A stretch of DNA of 64,000 nucleotides from Trachythela sp. YZ-2020 (Eukaryota > Cnidaria > Anthozoa > Malacalcyonacea > Clavulariidae), in NCBI GenBank assembly GCA_016169945.1, contig JADLSH010000170.1:248001-312000 (forward strand), written 5' to 3'. Below are positions 12,810 through 23,943 of the stretch, piece after piece. The notes under the pieces were generated by a model. It ran no database searches. It saw only the letters and a list, made by a program, of their open reading frames with translations, and had not been told where the DNA came from. Positions within the stretch are counted from its first letter, which is position 1. Each line of letters starts with the position of its first letter. A program made the position numbers and the translations under genes.

Positions 12810-13555
12810 AGCCTTTCAGACATTGTCGTAAAGATTGATTATGTGGTCTGTGTGATAGTGTCGATGTAGTTTCGTTTGCCTTTGGGTTACTTATCTTGTG
12901 TGTATTCCTTATTTGTATTTGAATTTGCGGTCAGTCTCAACATTGCGCACCTAGAATTCGATATTTTCGTGCCAGCTTATTAAAACCTCACACATTTTGA
13001 AACGGTACAAATATAGAAATCACATTTAAATTATGGTTTCCGAAGAGATAGTTTCTTAATGAAGCTGTAACAAGGAGTTTAATAGCTAATTAAACTTGTG
13101 TAACTCTCACTATTTTGAGTTAGTTACGGTTACACAACCTTTTCATGAGCTTATTTTATTTTTCACAAAAGTATATAGCCATCAGATCTTATCAAAAACT
13201 TGTGTCAGTTTGTGTGAATTGGGTGCTTAGTATATGATGGGGGAGGGGCTTGAAATACGGGGGTGGAAAATGGCAAAGATGAAAAATATTAGCAAACCTG
13301 AATGGGTGTCACGCAAAAACGATATGTCACCCTGAAAAAACATGAAATGGTCATTCTGGGAAAGTAAATTCGACATTTGCCTGGGGAGCATGGACACGAA
13401 CCGCTTGTTCGATATGTCTTATAGGTATTACATGAAAATATATCAGCTTACAGGGTTAAAAGTCAGACAATGATCACCAAGGTTTTTGCTCAAACACAAA
13501 CGATTTAACCACAATATATGCAAATAGTACAAGCCAAAAAACTGTCCCAAATGCA
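12810..13555. other. No recognisable gene; possible first intron
   Basis: No coding motif or repeat recognised. If the short exon at 12798 is real, this would be its intron. Confidence 0.35.
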
Positions 13556-15031
13556 ATTTTTTAACTGGAGGTATTTTCGTTCCAAAAAAGCGTACTGCAA
13601 AAACAACAGTACCACCAAGCAGTATTGTCTTCTCCAACGAAGGTACAAGTTCTGATTATTGAGGATGGTTTGATAATGTGTCATTATTCGGAATGTAAAA
13701 ACAACAGGGGATCATTTGTATACAGTCATCATCCTGAAAATGTCGCATGTTCCCATAGTGAGAAAGTAGCTTCTTCATCCGATCCGGAGTGGACATCTCG
13801 CTGTAATCCAAGCATGATCGAAAGGTATTCAGGCTGATGCCAAGCCAGTCATGCTTAACGTGATCACAGAGAATGACCACTTGGCTCATGCAGTTCAAGT
13901 GTCCGAAAAAATGTTTGCTGTTTTCTCCCATATGAAAAAAGAAAGCCAGTTCTTTTCGTGCACATCTAAGAACTGTAAGACAGTAACTGTCAAAACCAAA
14001 CAACTTGCTGCAAAGAACATTTGTATCCATATTCATATGCTGCCTTCAGTCAAAACGTGTAATGACTGACGATATTCACTGAAGAAGATGCTCCTGAAGG
14101 GGATGTAAAAAAAGAAGAAATTGGAAGAAAATGCCACAGCAGAAGATTATGTGTCACGACAAAGAATAAAACAACTGCAGGAAAAGTACCTTATGAAATT
14201 GACAGAACAACTTTATCCAAAAATAATGACTTGGATTGTAAAACACTACTTGGCCAAAGTTGAAGGCCTGATATGTTTGAACCTAGTGAGGAGCGGTTTG
14301 CCTTGTGCGAGTCTGAACTTGGTGCTAGTAGACTCCATCCTGGTTCCAGTGGAGATGGAATCCTTATAACATGCCTAAACCCTTTTAGGAAAATAAAAAT
14401 AAAGGTGAAGATGTGCTGTAGAGGTTTGTGTAAGGCAATGAACCGTGTATTTCCAACTGAAACCGGTAAGTATATCATTAAATGTACATACAGTAGAAAA
14501 GATTTAAGTCAGTCCACGCATCCCAAAGAAGAAAATGTGGTTAAAAATATACACCTATTGGACTTTCTAGTGCATTTTACCCTTGTTGTTCATTTTGCCC
14601 ACTCCAGCCTAGAGGGGCGAAATTTTATTGGTAGGGGGAAGAAATTATTCCAAACCACTAGAAGAAGCAGAATTTCTGCATCAGTGCAACTTTCGAAACG
14701 AGCTTGACTGTCTTGCTTGTGCAGTTTGTGAAGCGGTGTTTTGGATCCACCTAATAACATCAAACAGAATGAACAGAATTATTGTTCAGTATATTGAGAA
14801 ATAGAAGGATTGTTTTCGATTGTTTTCAACAAAGTTCAGTGCTAACACTCTATGTCGAAGTTTGTTGAGGGAGCATGATGCTCTGAACCCACATAAAGTT
14901 TGTGTAACTGCTGTGCGCGATCTTTGTAATCAATTATTCGTTGATTTTGATTAAAAATAATGTTAATTCATGAGGATTACTCTGGGTATATTAAAATGCC
15001 ATTTAAGATGCACCTAATTCAAACAAAAAAT

Positions 15032-15039
15032 ACTGGGGG
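15032..15039 (+). repeat. Target-site duplication, left (hAT MITE)
   Basis: ACTGGGGG, identical to 15564-15571 on the other side of the MITE. Confidence 0.9.
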
Positions 15040-15563
15040 CAGTGCTGTGAGTAACTTCGTTACAAGTAACTAGTTACATTTTGAAGTAACTGTAACTGAA
15101 ACTAGTTACTTTTTCTGAAGAGATAACTGTAACTGGTTACTTTTTTTAATAAGTAACTATAACTAGTTACTATTTTTAAAAAACTAACTAGTTACATTAT
15201 TTAGTTTAAAAATGTTAATTTTGTAACTGGTTTTCAGTTGAGGATGTCATTCTTTCTTGATAAAAAATTGTAATGATATATTAATAAAGGTACATTATGT
15301 ACAACTTGACTATTTATGTGTAGTCATAACTATATCCTAACAGTTAAATACATAATTATGGTACTAGCATCTAAAAACCTGTAATTTTTTGGTTTATTCT
15401 AGTAACATGGATAAAGGAATGTAACTTTGAAACTTTGTAAAGTAACTTTGTAACTGTAACTAGTTACTTTCTAATCATTGTAACTTGTATCAGTAACTAG
15501 TTACTACTTTTGTGATGATGTAACTGTAACTAGTTACAAAATTATGTAACTTTCACAGCACTG
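15040..15563. mobile_element. hAT-type MITE with 8-bp TSD
   Basis: A 524-bp non-autonomous element begins CAGTGCTGTGAGTAAC and ends with the near-complement GTAACTTTCACAGCACTG. It is flanked by identical 8-bp direct repeats ACTGGGGG (15032-15039 and 15564-15571). CAGTG-type ends with an 8-bp target duplication are the hallmark of hAT transposons. The interior carries many copies of TAACTAGTTAC-like palindromic units in both halves and no open frame. It lies between exons of the HMGXB3-like pseudogene. Confidence 0.93.
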
Positions 15564-15571
15564 ACTGGGGG
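15564..15571 (+). repeat. Target-site duplication, right (hAT MITE)
   Basis: ACTGGGGG, identical to 15032-15039. Confidence 0.9.
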
Positions 15572-16232
15572 TGAATTCCTTACAACTCTTATAGATAGCG
15601 TAAATTTTGCTTCTTCACCTCTACCACTGTATCTGAAGAGTGGCACGTTAGTCTCTAAATGTTGTATGAAACTAATCAAACTATATACAACACTAAACAT
15701 GCCAATTACTTAGTCTTTGTTTCACTTACGTTCTGTATAATATTTTCCCTTTCAATTTTCAGTGATAAGATCATGTTGTCTATAGGCATTTTGTTGGAAT
15801 GGAGAGAATCTTTCCGTTGAGGTGTTCCGGTATCAGTTATGATTAAGGCAAAGATTGCTTCATTAATATACAATCATGAAAAGGTAAATAATTAAATTCA
15901 AGATTCATTTTTAAGAAAATAAAAATACCAAAGAACAAAGAGTGTATTATAAGAGATATGTTTCGTGTGTTATCATGAATTACTAATGCTTTATGAATTT
16001 AATATTTTTACTCTTCTTCCAGGCATACAAAGAATGTGGCATAAACAGAGATTACATGGCTGACCTACTCTACAATGGATTCTACTGTTTTGAAGTGGTC
16101 ACAGAAAGAGATCTGAACAGAGCAATTTGTGGCTTATGTGAAATTTTCGGATAGTATTACCTTGGAGATGGAAACGAGAAGAATTGCTGCTCAACAAAGA
16201 ATGTAGGTTATATTTTTGCTTACTAAGTAACC

Positions 16233-16268
16233 AACCTTGTACCCAGAGAAATTCTGGGTACGAGGTTC
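16233..16268. repeat. Short palindromic repeat
   Basis: AACCTTGTACCCAGA and TTCTGGGTACGAGGTT form a near-perfect inverted repeat around a 4-base spacer. The palindrome falls at the end of the last HMGXB3-like exon region. It looks like a dispersed hairpin repeat, but copy number cannot be judged here. Confidence 0.5.
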
Positions 16269-16269
16269 A

Positions 16270-17840
16270 ACATGCAGTAACTCTGTGGCTTCCACAACCC
16301 AAACCACCCTGTTATAAAGTAATAGGGGATCTAAGGCCCAGCCATGTACCACTGAAATACAATATGAAAATTTCCCCCAACGGAAATCTTAAGATAATCC
16401 TTTTTATGTTAACAAGTGATTTTCGATGTCCTCATAGTAGAGACTGGAAGTTGTATGTGTTTTAGATTAATGTGTTATTAGGCCATTTGTCCAGGCACTA
16501 TAAAACGATTTTCATTTACCGTGCCTCGTAACTAAAATACTTTTACATAAATTACCACTTTTAAACATGCTGAGTCTGAATCCGAAGAGTTCCCGCTCCG
16601 TAGACCCGCAGTATTTTTGTAACATTCATGTTTATTTGCACTCCTTTGACGAAAAGTGTTAACAATCGCCCGCCATTTTGTTTATTATTCCTCGATGCTT
16701 CGCATTAGATTCCATCGCTCATATGTATGTTTACTTGGTTCCAGTCTCTTCAATTTGCGGCCGCTTTGTCATTTAGAACGATGGGATGTTACTAGTAATC
16801 TGGGGAAGCCCACTGAACTATAAAATAACTGGAACGCTAAAACAAGGTGAATTTTTGAAGCCAGCTTAATTTAGTTTTCCTGAGTTTTCAGTTGAAATTC
16901 TTGACACCGAAGATTAGGCCGTATATGAACTTGGAGCTATTGAAAATTTCTACTTGATATGAAAACTTCATATGTTAGGTAAAAGGGAAATACTGAAAAC
17001 CTTTAGGGAATATTTTACAAAATGACGATCGTTTTCATATTTGTTTTCATTAAGCTTCAAATTCATATACGGCCCAACGTTTCAAATAAAAACTTAAAAA
17101 CTCAGATGAACTAACTTGGCGTTATCATAATTATTGGGACTAGCGTATACCAGTTTGTATATTGTTCATCATAATGTATACTATTAACCTGAAGAGAGAC
17201 TTAGTATTCGTCTTCGCTGATGTCACTTGAGGTATGGTTGAGGTACATAATACATCACCGTCTGTTCTGCAATCATGCAACAACTAAATTGGAACGAAGA
17301 AAATGTTGTCTTTTAAATACCGAGTTTTTAAATATAAATGTACACAAAAATGGTTACCCAGCATAATGTAAACATTTATTTTCTGTTGACAGTTGTTTTG
17401 TCAATTTTTACTGTGATTTGGTCATAATAATGTGGTGATCACTCACTAACCCATAGTGGAAATGTTGCCATAGAAAATATGAACACACCCAAAACTTGTT
17501 AGACCCTAAGCTTGGGGGATTTGACGAAATATTACCCTCAGTGATAATATTTTCGCGCCAAGACCAAGTTTATAAATGATAACTACACTTACATTATTCA
17601 GGGTTACCTTTGTTGTGTATTTTACATAGTATGTGTATGTTCTATCACTGTTAGAATGCAAAGCTGTGACTTGCAAGTTTTCATGAAAAAAAAAGAGTCT
17701 TTTAAGAATTTCTTTGTCTCTTAAGCTCGAACAAAACAGCATCCTTAATTAACCAACAAAAATTTACAAAAACTGACAAACTGTTGCCAAATGTTTGGGA
17801 CTTGACCAGTGGTAATTTCTAAACAGGTAACGCATGATAT
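16270..17840. other. No recognisable gene
   Basis: AT-rich spacer between the HMGXB3-like pseudogene and the 3' end of the HECT gene on the opposite strand. A NotI-type GCGGCCGC at about 16756 is the only GC-rich landmark. No motif in the short frames. Confidence 0.45.
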
Positions 17841-17845
17841 GTCCT

Positions 17846-20800
17846 TTAAAGGTCTGAGAACCCTTTGTAACCATACTTCAAGGCTGTATCCATATTCTCC
17901 TTAAATTGGGCATAATCACTGTAGATAGTTGGAAGTGTTATGGTGTTGAAGCAGGTCCTGGAAAAGGGATTGGTCGTTCATCAGTGGTGAATTTCACAAC
18001 AAGTCGTCGATTATCTGTTGGCAACACATCCAATCCTTCCAAAAGCTTATCTGATCTTTGAGATCAACACTTGCAGAAATATGTGCAACAATATAAACAA
18101 AGGTACGCACTTTAGTATAATAGATTCAATAATGGCATTCTTTTGGTATGATCACCACTTGCCAGTTTGCAAATTGCAAAGTAGAGCAAGATGGCATACA
18201 GTACTCAGTACGACAGTAGGTTTGTTTCTTGTAATCAGACAAAATGTCTAAAAAAAAATCAGAAAGGAGAAAAAGGATGATGCCTTCATCTTGGATAAAC
18301 AGCTGCCTATGCAAGTCATGAACAGTGTATGGATAATAATTTGACCAGATATATTACTCGGCTATAACAAAGAATTCATTACCTTTTGTACATCCATCTT
18401 CAAGATAAAAAATGTATCTTGCAAGGAAGCTTCTTACCAGATGTTCATGCTCTGAGCCAGCCTCTACAACCAAGGACCTTTCATTTTCAACATCAGTTGC
18501 TTTTACAATACGAGCGATCTTTCACAGAAAGATGAGGTCAGAAACAACAGGCTGTCGCTTGAAGAAGGCGATCATTGAAACTTGATTTAAACCCTGTGCA
18601 ATGTTATCGAGAATATGCCCCCTTCTTTCAAAGACATTATACATGAGTAATCCTTGGATAGTAATCTCTACATTAGCCTCAGTCGAAGGTGGTAAACCTG
18701 CCTCTAGTAAATATGGCAATAATGTGGATCTATGGTCTTCTGTTATACTACCGTTCTGGATCTAAAAATTAAACAACCATCCGAACATTAAAAATTAATC
18801 ATATAGATATATATGATGTTTAACAGCATACTATTACTAGTTTCTGTATAATGAAAGTTTAACCAATTAATGCCCAACACTCTCCCCTTGAGGCTTGACG
18901 AGTAAAATCATATGGCGTTCACTGTTAAGACTAAAGTAAAAAAGTAGAGCGCATTACAGCTTAATAGGTTAATTTCCGTTAATACTACAGACTATACAAC
19001 AATTTGACGAATGACTACAAGATATGCTCGGGCAATAAGGCCTCTAAGGGAAATATGAAGTAGTCATGAAGAAAATACTGCACCAATACTAGTCTTTCAA
19101 CCTAGAGTACCTAGAGGACAAAAAGAAAACAAGTACCTCCTGTAGGACTGTTCTGAGCTCATAATCAGGAATATCATCAAGACACAATGGCAATGGATCT
19201 CTTTCCATATCATCCACTTTCCAGTAGTGAATAACAGCGGGAGAAAGGCCATAATAAGGAGGACCACCATGTAAAATAGAATGTGCCACTATTTTTCCCA
19301 CAGTTAAATAGGTTATTTACTACTGGTAGTTTATGATCTGTACTTCCTTCAAATATAATCACTCATCCTTGACCAATATTGGATAACCCATTTTCTAACA
19401 GTTGTAGAGAAAGACAGAAAAACTCCCTAACTGGACCACTCCCCACTCCAGGTTCTGATTCAAATCGGACTCTTGGTTCAGCTCCTAATCTGAAAGCTGG
19501 GGTCTTATACATTGCTAAAATATCATTTTCCAGATCGTCCTCAAACCGATTGACGAAAATGCGCTGTGGAGCATCGTCTGGTACTTTATTTTCTTCTCTA
19601 AATTTCCGCAAGGCTTCTTGAGGATCAAGTATTTGTATTTCACCTAAAAGAGAAGGAAAATACGCAATAAAAGTGTCAAAGTAAAAATATTCCGGTCATT
19701 TTAAATTGAACATTGTGCAAGCTGGCTGCTGCACATGGACAGTAACCTATTTTAAAATATATATGGTACCTAGCAACTTTGACTTAGTTAATTAGTAATT
19801 AGACCAGTCAATAATAATCACAAGCTCGTATTCTTAGAAATTTAACCAAACTTTCTTTCCACAAGATGTTATTGCTATAGGTTTATACTATTTGTACAGT
19901 AGTTTCTTTCCCTTAAAGTTTACAGGGGTCTTTTTACTTCTTGTTAAACCATTAGCATACATTGTGCCCACATGCACTCTGTTTAGCATTTTACTCATGG
20001 GTTAAACACAGACTATACTACTTAACAACTGCCAAACCATTAATTCGAACTTACAAATAGTCTTTTTTGACTGATTTTTCTTCAGACGAAGTCAGTGTGG
20101 ATGATGGCAAATAGCTTGCTCTTGTTTTTCTCATGGACAAGGTAGTATTCAGAAGTATCTCATCATCACCTAGAAAAAACATAGAAGTAATTATCTTTTT
20201 TAATTATCTTTCAATTAAAAGCTGATAGCCTGACACAGCAGGGAACAGGCTTTAAAAAACCAGTCTGGATAGTTTGTATCGTGCCACAGAGACACCCCCT
20301 ACACTGTTTTTAGACTGCGAATACAGCCGTATCCTATGCGCTGCTTTGGTCTTCTGTTTTCTTTTTGCTTTCTTCTACCCAGGCTCTTTCTTCTGTGCTC
20401 CTTGCTACCGAGCAGGGGGTGAGGGGTGCAACACACCCACTTTTTGAAAACTACCAATAAAAAATAGATTAAGCAGGAAAACAGGGGCGGATCTAGGGGG
20501 TCGTCAAACCGGTCACACGACTAACGTAAAAATTGCATACTTAAAGTCTTAAATATTTGAACAATAGTCCAGTTATTTTTATCATGCAGCGGCACCTTAT
20601 AACAGTCCAGTATCTATTATCATGCAGCGCTAGACTGTAGTAATTAATATTCCAAGCGAAGTGTAGTCAAGTCAATGAGCCGCTGACATACGCAAAGTCG
20701 AAAAGTCAAAATCCAGTGTTCTGATTGGTCTAGACGCTTATTTCCATGGAAACAAACGATTTTTTGCGATTTTGACTGATCTGTGGGGAGTTCTGACCGA

Positions 20801-22316
20801 TTTACCAAAGTCAGGGGCGCCCCATTAGTCGGAATAGCATTAATATTTGATGCGTGCTAAAGTCTTTCAAGTGTCACGTTGGAGCTTTGTCGAAAGATTT
20901 CAATTCAAAGATTTCTACGGAAAATTCGGAAATGTCTGCTACTCCTTGTAGTATTTACGAAACGGTTTAATCCACATTTGTGGTGAATGATTTAGCTGTC
21001 TTACAAGACTGTTGGACTGATCTTGGTACGAAACTCGACGCTATATCGGAGAGTTCGGTTGAGCAGTTGCTAGGCGCCATGAGTAGCACAAACTACAGTT
21101 TGAGTAGAAGTATTCTGAAGAGTGTGCGAGATCAAAAGGACAAGTCATGTACTGCAATAAAGTCAATTCAATGTGATATGCCGATTTTATTTCGTTTTAG
21201 GCAGTATAACAATATTTATAAGCGAACAAGATGCGCGCCATGCATATGTAAATACACGTATCTCGATTGAGATTTAGCTATGAATTTTGACTTACACAAC
21301 AAATTTGCATATTTTTGCGGTTGAAGGACCGTCAGAAGGCTGGATCTGCCCCGGCAGGAAAAGACCATGTCTTATCTGTAAATGGTCAGTAAATTGATTA
21401 ATTGAAATTGAGTTGATTGGTAAAGCAACTTTTCGCTTTAGAGGAGCACCCCCACAGAGAGAATGGTCTCGGTACACCGCTGACAACAATTTTATTACAC
21501 AATAGTGGGGTTGAAAATGAAAATAATTAATAAATATATTAGAATTGAAGGTGTATATATACACAGCATCTCATTATCCAAAACTATAGAAACTTCTTCT
21601 TCAGGTCTCACATATGGCATGCCTGGCCAAGACCTGAAATATCTCGTAAAGAATGGCACACTGTAGCCAGCTGCGGGAGGAGGAATTAAGACCAACGACT
21701 GGACATTTACCCCACTTCTAAAAATCTCAAATCCACCACCGTCTACAAGCCTAGGAAATATTTCTTCTAACTTGGCTTTAAATATGAAGGGGTTGTCTTT
21801 CCATCCAAATATTATCTTCTTTCTACCAAGACCGGCAGACTGCAGTTGGAACTTGACTACACGACTAGGAATGCTGCTGCCCACTATCAGCAAGACAGAA
21901 AAACTCTAGATTTTCTAGGTTGTTTGGCGCTAGGTCCACTTTGATTGTATGGGCTAAACAGCTAGCGGAAGTTTTGCAGTATTGAATTTTGCCTCCGATC
22001 CCTATCTTCCTTTGCACCGCCACTGGAAGGCACACCAACTTGGCTGGCTGAACTGTTACCACCAGACGAAAACCTGTCGTTTCTGTTCGTCCCGTTTGAA
22101 ACACTATACTGCCTCGAAGTTGAAGGACATAGAAAGCGATGACACGTTGTTTTGAGAAGTTTCGCCTTCACTCTCATCTACGTCAAGAATGCCAACAACT
22201 TCTCGCAGAAGTGATACAGCCCTAGAAAAGCCCTCACACGACTTTCGTTTATCACCATCCGCCATTTTCACTTCACTACCATAAACATGTGAGCTGCGGT
22301 CTCCACTTGTTTCCAT
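17846..22316 (-). pseudogene. G2E3-like HECT E3 ubiquitin ligase gene, disrupted
   Basis: Multi-exon minus-strand gene of the G2E3-like family common in cnidarians and fish. The N-terminal exon (from an ATG at 22316) is Ser/Lys-rich. Next is a region with LQSAGLGRKKIIF and VDGGGFEIFRSG (21893-21500). A clean exon at 20169-20055 has acceptor TTTCTAG and donor GTAAGT. The HECT N-lobe begins in the exon starting at 19643 (RVRFESEPGVGSGPVREFF), then GKIVAHSILHGG with LSPAVIHYW, then an exon from 18761. The C-lobe has the catalytic cysteine in RTCFNTITLPT (codon 17953-17951) and ends at 17848-17846. HECT ligases accept ubiquitin on that cysteine. Defects: TAG at about 21960, stops near 19360 and 18520, and a frame change just before the catalytic cysteine. 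It may be a recently dead copy or carry indel errors. Confidence 0.75.
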
Positions 22317-22374
22317 CTACCAAACTGCCATTACATAATTTTTCCAACTTTGAATTAAAGTTAAAAACTTTGCA

Positions 22375-22432
22375 ACTAACCCTAAAACCTATCCTAACCC
22401 CTAACCGAAAACCTAACCCTAACCAAATGGAA
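22375..22432. repeat. Degenerate telomere-like CCTAA repeats
   Basis: Eight or so imperfect units of CCTAAC/CCCTAA occur between 22375 and 22432. They are too degenerate and short to be a telomere and lie in the upstream region of the HECT gene. They look like an interstitial telomere-like tract. Confidence 0.5.
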
Positions 22433-22776
22433 GAAGAAAAATCCAGAAAAACGAATATGAAAATCGGGAAAATTGCATAAAGTCAGTTTGATCAATGGAA
22501 ACAAGTGAAAACTGTGAGCTGGCTCTATTTTGGCACGAAAAAAAGATCCACCTAACCCCAGTGCCTAACCCCCCCCCCCTGATAAATTTAGATGTTTAAT
22601 GTTTTGCCGAACTGACATGATGTTCTCAGGTCAATTAGCGCTTTTAGCGCTACCAAGCCCAAATCAGAACACGGGTAAAAGTGCTGTATGAATATCATAG
22701 TAGTGAGACTCAATTTCTCAATCAGTTATAAAAACCTTGGAAGCTCTTTTTGATAATTTATAAACCAAATTTGGTT

Positions 22777-23432
22777 TTAATTTTCTGCCTCAACAGGTTC
22801 TACCACAATGGGTAGATTGTTATATTGTGCCTCAATGGGCTCTACCACAATGGGTAGGTCAATGTTATTTTGTGCCTCAATGGGCAGATCAATATTACTT
22901 TTTGCCTCAATGGGCTCTGCCACAATGGGCAGATCAATGTTACTTTCCGCCACAATAGGCAGATCAATGTTATTTTGTGCCTCAACGGGCAGGTCGATGT
23001 TATTATGTGCCTCAAAGGGCGAATCAATGCCTTTTAGTGCCTCAGCCAACTCTACAACAACAGGTAGATCACTATTTGTCGCCATCACAGATAATGTAGC
23101 TGTTTTTGCCTGTACAGGCGATATTACAGATCCACAGATCTCGTAAGAAAACATGTTCTTACCACATGAAATACTGACAACTGTTGGTAAGTCATCTATA
23201 GACAAAAATTCTACACCTGGGTCTAGGATAATTAAGCCATTATCTAGTGCTTTTAAGTACATTTTGTCTCCTTGCAATAAGACATTTAATGTTGTTTTGA
23301 CCAATCGATCAGCTGGTTATTTTGGGCTGTTAAAATAGCCGATAAACTCATGAAAGCACATTGCTTCTCTCTAGATTGAACACTAAATAGTTCATCGCCT
23401 TGATGTATGTCAGTAGAAAGAAACAGAGCCAT
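22777..23432 (-). pseudogene. Cysteine-peptidase-like domain with repetitive tail
   Basis: An ATG at 23432 opens a frame containing ELFSVQSREKQCAFMSLSAI. This resembles the nucleophile region of OTU-like or herpesvirus-tegument-N-like cysteine peptidases (Cys at 23360-23358), a fold often seen as a deubiquitinase. The frame breaks at about 23290 in an AAAA run and continues as LNVLLQGDKMYLKALDNG and FLSIDDLPTVVSISCGKNMF. The last 100 residues are a tandem repeat on the theme NIDLPI(V)EA(Q), at least seven imperfect units, acidic and Pro-poor. A splice-donor-like GTAAGT overlaps the ATG (23438-23433), so an alternative upstream exon is possible. Family assignment is from the QC-containing block and is moderate. 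Confidence 0.5.
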
Positions 23433-23720
23433 ACTTACCTAAGATTTTCTGAAAAATTTCGATATTTTCGCATCCGTATATAAAGTTTTCGAAATATTGA
23501 CCGAGCACATCGAAAGAAACATGCATGCGTGCGCATACAATTACAATATCTCGTTCACTCCCCCTAATTTTAAAAATGACTTCAAGCTCGACCTTTTGCC
23601 CCGGAATTACGATAAACATCCATCCAACCGACGCCAAATCCAAATCTCTACAATATATAGGTCGGGTGAAAGACTGGGGCAAGTGAACTCTGGAGAAACC
23701 TTAGCACGTCAAGAATAGTG

Positions 23721-23771
23721 TGCTGCCTCCCTACGGGGAGGCAGCAATCAAGTACATTTAAAGTACTTGTC
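23721..23771. repeat. Two adjacent perfect palindromes (TACG-loop hairpin)
   Basis: TGCTGCCTCCC-TACG-GGGAGGCAGCA is a perfect 11-bp stem with a TACG loop. It is followed at once by CAAGTAC-ATTTAAA-GTACTTG, a perfect 7-bp palindrome around an AT core. As RNA the first would be a C(UACG)G tetraloop, an unusually stable hairpin. It lies 170 bp left of the 27.8-kb element. Function unknown. Confidence 0.7.
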
Positions 23772-23934
23772 TGCAGTAAATGATGCGGGCTGAGCAAGTG
23801 ACATTTTCATGTCAAGCTTCCGCAAGCAATATTTTATAAAATACTTTAAAACAAAGTAATTCACTCGAACTGACCAAGTGACGATTTCGTACAAATTTCG
23901 GTGAGCAATATTTTTACATCCATTCATCCCCAGC

Positions 23935-23943
23935 TGTCCAGTT
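23935..23943 (+). repeat. 9-bp direct repeat, left of composite element
   Basis: TGTCCAGTT here is identical to 51766-51774. Immediately inside both copies the inverted arms begin (ACTA...TGTGAAAC on each end), so this is the likely target-site duplication. Confidence 0.75.

Larger units (their letters stand above)
13561..16204 (+). pseudogene. HMGXB3-like cysteine-rich gene, broken
   Basis: Plus-strand exons of a multicopy Cys-rich family that resembles the C-terminal region of HMGXB3-like proteins (recognition from memory, moderate). Pieces: CHYSECKNNRGSF (about 13680), a Cys-rich block CTSKNCKTVTVKTKQ then ICIHIHML (about 13960-14040), and an exon ending at 14465 before a canonical GTAAGT donor. 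Two further exons are well bounded. One is 15763-15883 (acceptor TTTTCAG, donor AAG|GTAAAT). The other starts at 16023 and encodes DLLYNGFYCFEVVTERDL and YYLGDGNEKNCCS. In-frame stops (TGA at about 15819, TAG at about 16153) and frame changes in the first exon show it is dead. A hAT MITE sits in the interior. Confidence 0.5.

Noticed and set aside
20480..20830. Possible transposon starting CAGGGGCGGATCTAGGGGG
   Set aside because: No complementary right end and no target duplication found; CAGGGGCGCCCC at about 20820 is in the wrong orientation.
22375..22432. Possible telomere
   Set aside because: Only a few degenerate CCCTAA units, flanked by ordinary sequence on both sides.
22808..23146. 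Plus-strand frame of 112 codons rich in repeated CASMGRSM-type units
   Set aside because: It is the antisense shadow of the NIDLP repeat tail on the minus strand; the repeat makes all frames open.
23936..23941. Six-base GTCCAG as a canonical Polinton target duplication
   Set aside because: The direct repeat extends to 9 bp (TGTCCAGTT) and only then do the inverted ends align from their first base; the 6-bp reading leaves unmatched terminal bases.
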